Assembly (NCBI GenBank): GCA_031553225.1
Contig: JAVBLU010000020.1
Span: 157,626 to 221,625 of the forward strand
Direction of reading: 5' to 3'
DNA from: JAVBLU01 sp031553225
GTDB lineage: Bacteria > Bacillota > Clostridia > Christensenellales > UBA1750
DNA length: 64,000 nucleotides
In this document: positions 62,536-64,000 of the stretch, piece after piece
How positions within the stretch are numbered: position 1 is the stretch's first letter
Layout: each line of letters begins with the position of its first letter
The notes under the pieces: model-generated
Databases searched by the model: none
Told to the model about the DNA's origin: nothing
The model's input: only the letters and a program-made list of their open reading frames with translations
Position numbers and translations under genes: made by a program

Positions 62536-64000
62536 TTACTGTCTCGCCTTGATGCCCTCATTCATCTGCTGAATGTACTTGTCCTGCCCGGCCTTCAGGT
62601 ATTTGTCCAGAAGCTTGTCGTAGTCCGAGATGGGCAGGTCGCCCACGATGATCTTGGAGACGTTCTGGTTGAATTCCTTGGTCGCATCGATGTAGGCGGG
62701 ATCGTCCGCGATGGCCGGGCGGAAGCCCTCATCCTTGGAGAACACGGCCTGGTTGATGCAGATGCCGATGAGGTCGTTGAGGCGCGTGCGGTTGTCCGGC
62801 GTCATATCCAGGGTGATAAAGAAACCCGGATCGTCGTTGCGGCGGAGCATCGCGCGGCCGGCGCCGTAGTTCTTGTATTCGGGCGTGGCCACCTTGTTGC
62901 CGGAAGCGTCCTTCGTCCAGGTGACGCCTTCAACGCCGTACTTCACCGTATCCCAGAAATCGTCGGAGAGCATGAAGTCGATGACGTCCACGATGCGCTG
63001 CGGGTTCTTGGCGGTCTTCATGATGGCCCACTCGCCCCAGAAGCCCGTGGAGAAAGAGCCGCCCTGCACCTTTTCGCCGGCGTTTTCCACAACGCCCACA
63101 ACGTAGCCGAGCTTGGCCTGGGGCTGCGCGGTCTGAACGCTGATCTCCGTCTGGATAAGCCAGCCGGCGAACTCGCCCTTCATGCCGTAGATGCCCTGCG
63201 CAAAGCGCGTGTTGGAGACGTCGAGCGCCACGGTGGGCCAGTCGGGATCGATGTACTTGTTCTTCCAGAGCATGTTCGTGTACTCAAGCGCGCGCTTGTA
63301 GTTATCGCTCTTGGCGGAGAACTTCAGGTCCATGATGGGGTATTCCTTGTCCGTGTAGGGCTGCCAGCCGATCAGGCCGAAGGTCCAAGCGAACATCGGG
63401 CCGAGGTTCCCGCCGCCGGCCGCCGCGCCAAAGCCGTACGTGTCGGCCTTGCCGTTGCCGTCCGGGTCGCCCTCGGTGAAGGCCTTCAGGATGGCGGTAA
63501 GCTGATCCAGCGTGAGGGGCTCTTTCTCGTTGTAGGTGAGGCCCAGCTTATCCAGCCAGTCCTGGCGCAGCTCGTAGCCGTCGGCACGGGCGATGGACGT
63601 GCGCGGGATGCCCCAAATCTTGTCGTCGCCGTTCACCTTGAGGGTCTTCCAGGAGACCTCGTAGGTGTGCTTCATCAGGGAAGGCGCATTGGCGATGTAG
63701 TCGTTGACGGGGATGATGGCGCCGCCCTTAACGCCGTCGCGGAAAGCGACGTTGTTGTGGTCGGGGAAGAGCACGATGTCGGGATACGTGCCGCTGGCCA
63801 TCATCAGCGTGAGGGACTCGTTGTAGTTGGCAGAAGGCGGAATCTGAACGTCCAGCTTAACGTTCATGGCCTCCTCGACCTTCTTGAAGAACTGTTTGTC
63901 CGGATCCTTCAGCTCGGGCACAAGGTTGCCGTATATGCTGAAGGAGTACGTCTCGGGCTTGGCCGGGGTGGCCGCAGGCGCGGCCGTGGCGGCGGCGGGG
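62536..64000 (-). CDS. Extracellular sugar-binding protein (5' end beyond window)
   Basis: At least 487 residues are visible; the frame is still open at the right edge, where an Ala/Pro/Thr-rich linker (typical after a lipobox) is being read. The mature domain starts YSFSIYGNLVPELKD. It has FFKKVEEAMNVKLDVQIPPS, a long PGYF/GH-type middle region with WGIPRTSIARADGYELRQDW, and FWGEWAIMKTAKNP near the hinge. This is the family 1 (LplA/YtcQ-like) binding protein size class. It would deliver oligosaccharide to an ABC importer whose permeases are not in the window. A strong terminator follows, so it is last in its operon. Confidence 0.9.
   Translation of the reverse strand, partial: PAAATAAPAATPAKPETYSFSIYGNLVPELKDPDKQFFKKVEEAMNVKLDVQIPPSANYNESLTLMMASGTYPDIVLFPDHNNVAFRDGVKGGAIIPVNDYIANAPSLMKHTYEVSWKTLKVNGDDKIWGIPRTSIARADGYELRQDWLDKLGLTYNEKEPLTLDQLTAILKAFTEGDPDGNGKADTYGFGAAAGGGNLGPMFAWTFGLIGWQPYTDKEYPIMDLKFSAKSDNYKRALEYTNMLWKNKYIDPDWPTVALDVSNTRFAQGIYGMKGEFAGWLIQTEISVQTAQPQAKLGYVVGVVENAGEKVQGGSFSTGFWGEWAIMKTAKNPQRIVDVIDFMLSDDFWDTVKYGVEGVTWTKDASGNKVATPEYKNYGAGRAMLRRNDDPGFFITLDMTPDNRTRLNDLIGICINQAVFSKDEGFRPAIADDPAYIDATKEFNQNVSKIIVGDLPISDYDKLLDKYLKAGQDKYIQQMNEGIKARQ

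Overview
The window is high-GC, gene-dense chromosomal DNA, most likely from an endospore-forming member of the Clostridia. Taxonomic markers are an alpha/beta-type small acid-soluble spore protein, YunB, the clostridial SCIFF peptide with its radical SAM maturase, a HutP-like protein, and the fused IspH-ribosomal protein S1 typical of Clostridia. A Christensenellales-like gut organism would fit the GC content and the many sugar-active genes, but that is a guess. I saw no rRNA, tRNA, CRISPR array, insertion sequence or prophage. About 48 protein genes are supported, one of them a frameshifted relic and two cut by the window edges.

Layout. 0-5 kb (minus strand): scfA-scfB (SCIFF RiPP and maturase), a gamma-carbonic anhydrase, then ftsA and ftsZ (ftsZ runs off the left edge). 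5-8.5 kb (plus): a GH127 glycosidase, a TipA-type MerR regulator with its own 19-bp-spacer promoter, and a spore SASP. 8.5-18 kb: class A PBP, yunB, a Nudix-like protein, a Gfo/Idh/MocA-like protein, recQ, an ABC exporter and an SGNH esterase. 18.2-18.5 kb: a strongly structured non-coding stretch that looks like an RNA gene. 18.5-28.3 kb: a two-component system divergent from a tight five-gene operon that combines two MalFG-type import permeases, an HlyD-like adaptor, a MacB-core-like membrane protein and a large solute-binding lipoprotein with an extra N-terminal domain. This is the best candidate for an undescribed system. 28.4-31 kb: a GH-A clan glycosidase and a GDPD-like enzyme. 31-39.4 kb (minus): a frameshifted nucleotidyltransferase-like gene, recG, a diguanylate cyclase, a sugar dehydrogenase plus GH4 pair, and a GGDEF/HD-GYP hybrid.

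39.5-51.4 kb (plus): a ComEA-like protein, an aldo/keto-reductase-like ferredoxin protein, an Fpg/Nei glycosylase, a GNAT-like protein, tilS-hpt-ftsH, an aminotransferase, a PHP phosphoesterase, a VanW protein and a sugar isomerase-like protein. 51.4-51.8 kb is an AT-richer patch with one small orphan ORF. 51.8-62.4 kb (minus): cmk-plsC-ispH/rpsA, hutP-like, an HI0933-type flavoprotein, an RpiR regulator, surE, rplJL with its L10 leader and attenuator, putP and a patatin. The right edge cuts a sugar-binding lipoprotein gene.

Functionally the window mixes core housekeeping (division, ribosome, tRNA, repair, isoprenoid and phospholipid synthesis) with saprophytic sugar use (GH127, GH4, GH-A hydrolase, SBPs, sugar dehydrogenases). 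Several accessory enzymes have lost canonical catalytic residues (Nudix box, EKP motif, aldo/keto reductase tetrad, HD-GYP motif). No computation or database search was run: family assignments come from motifs read by eye, and promoters from matches to sigma-A consensus.
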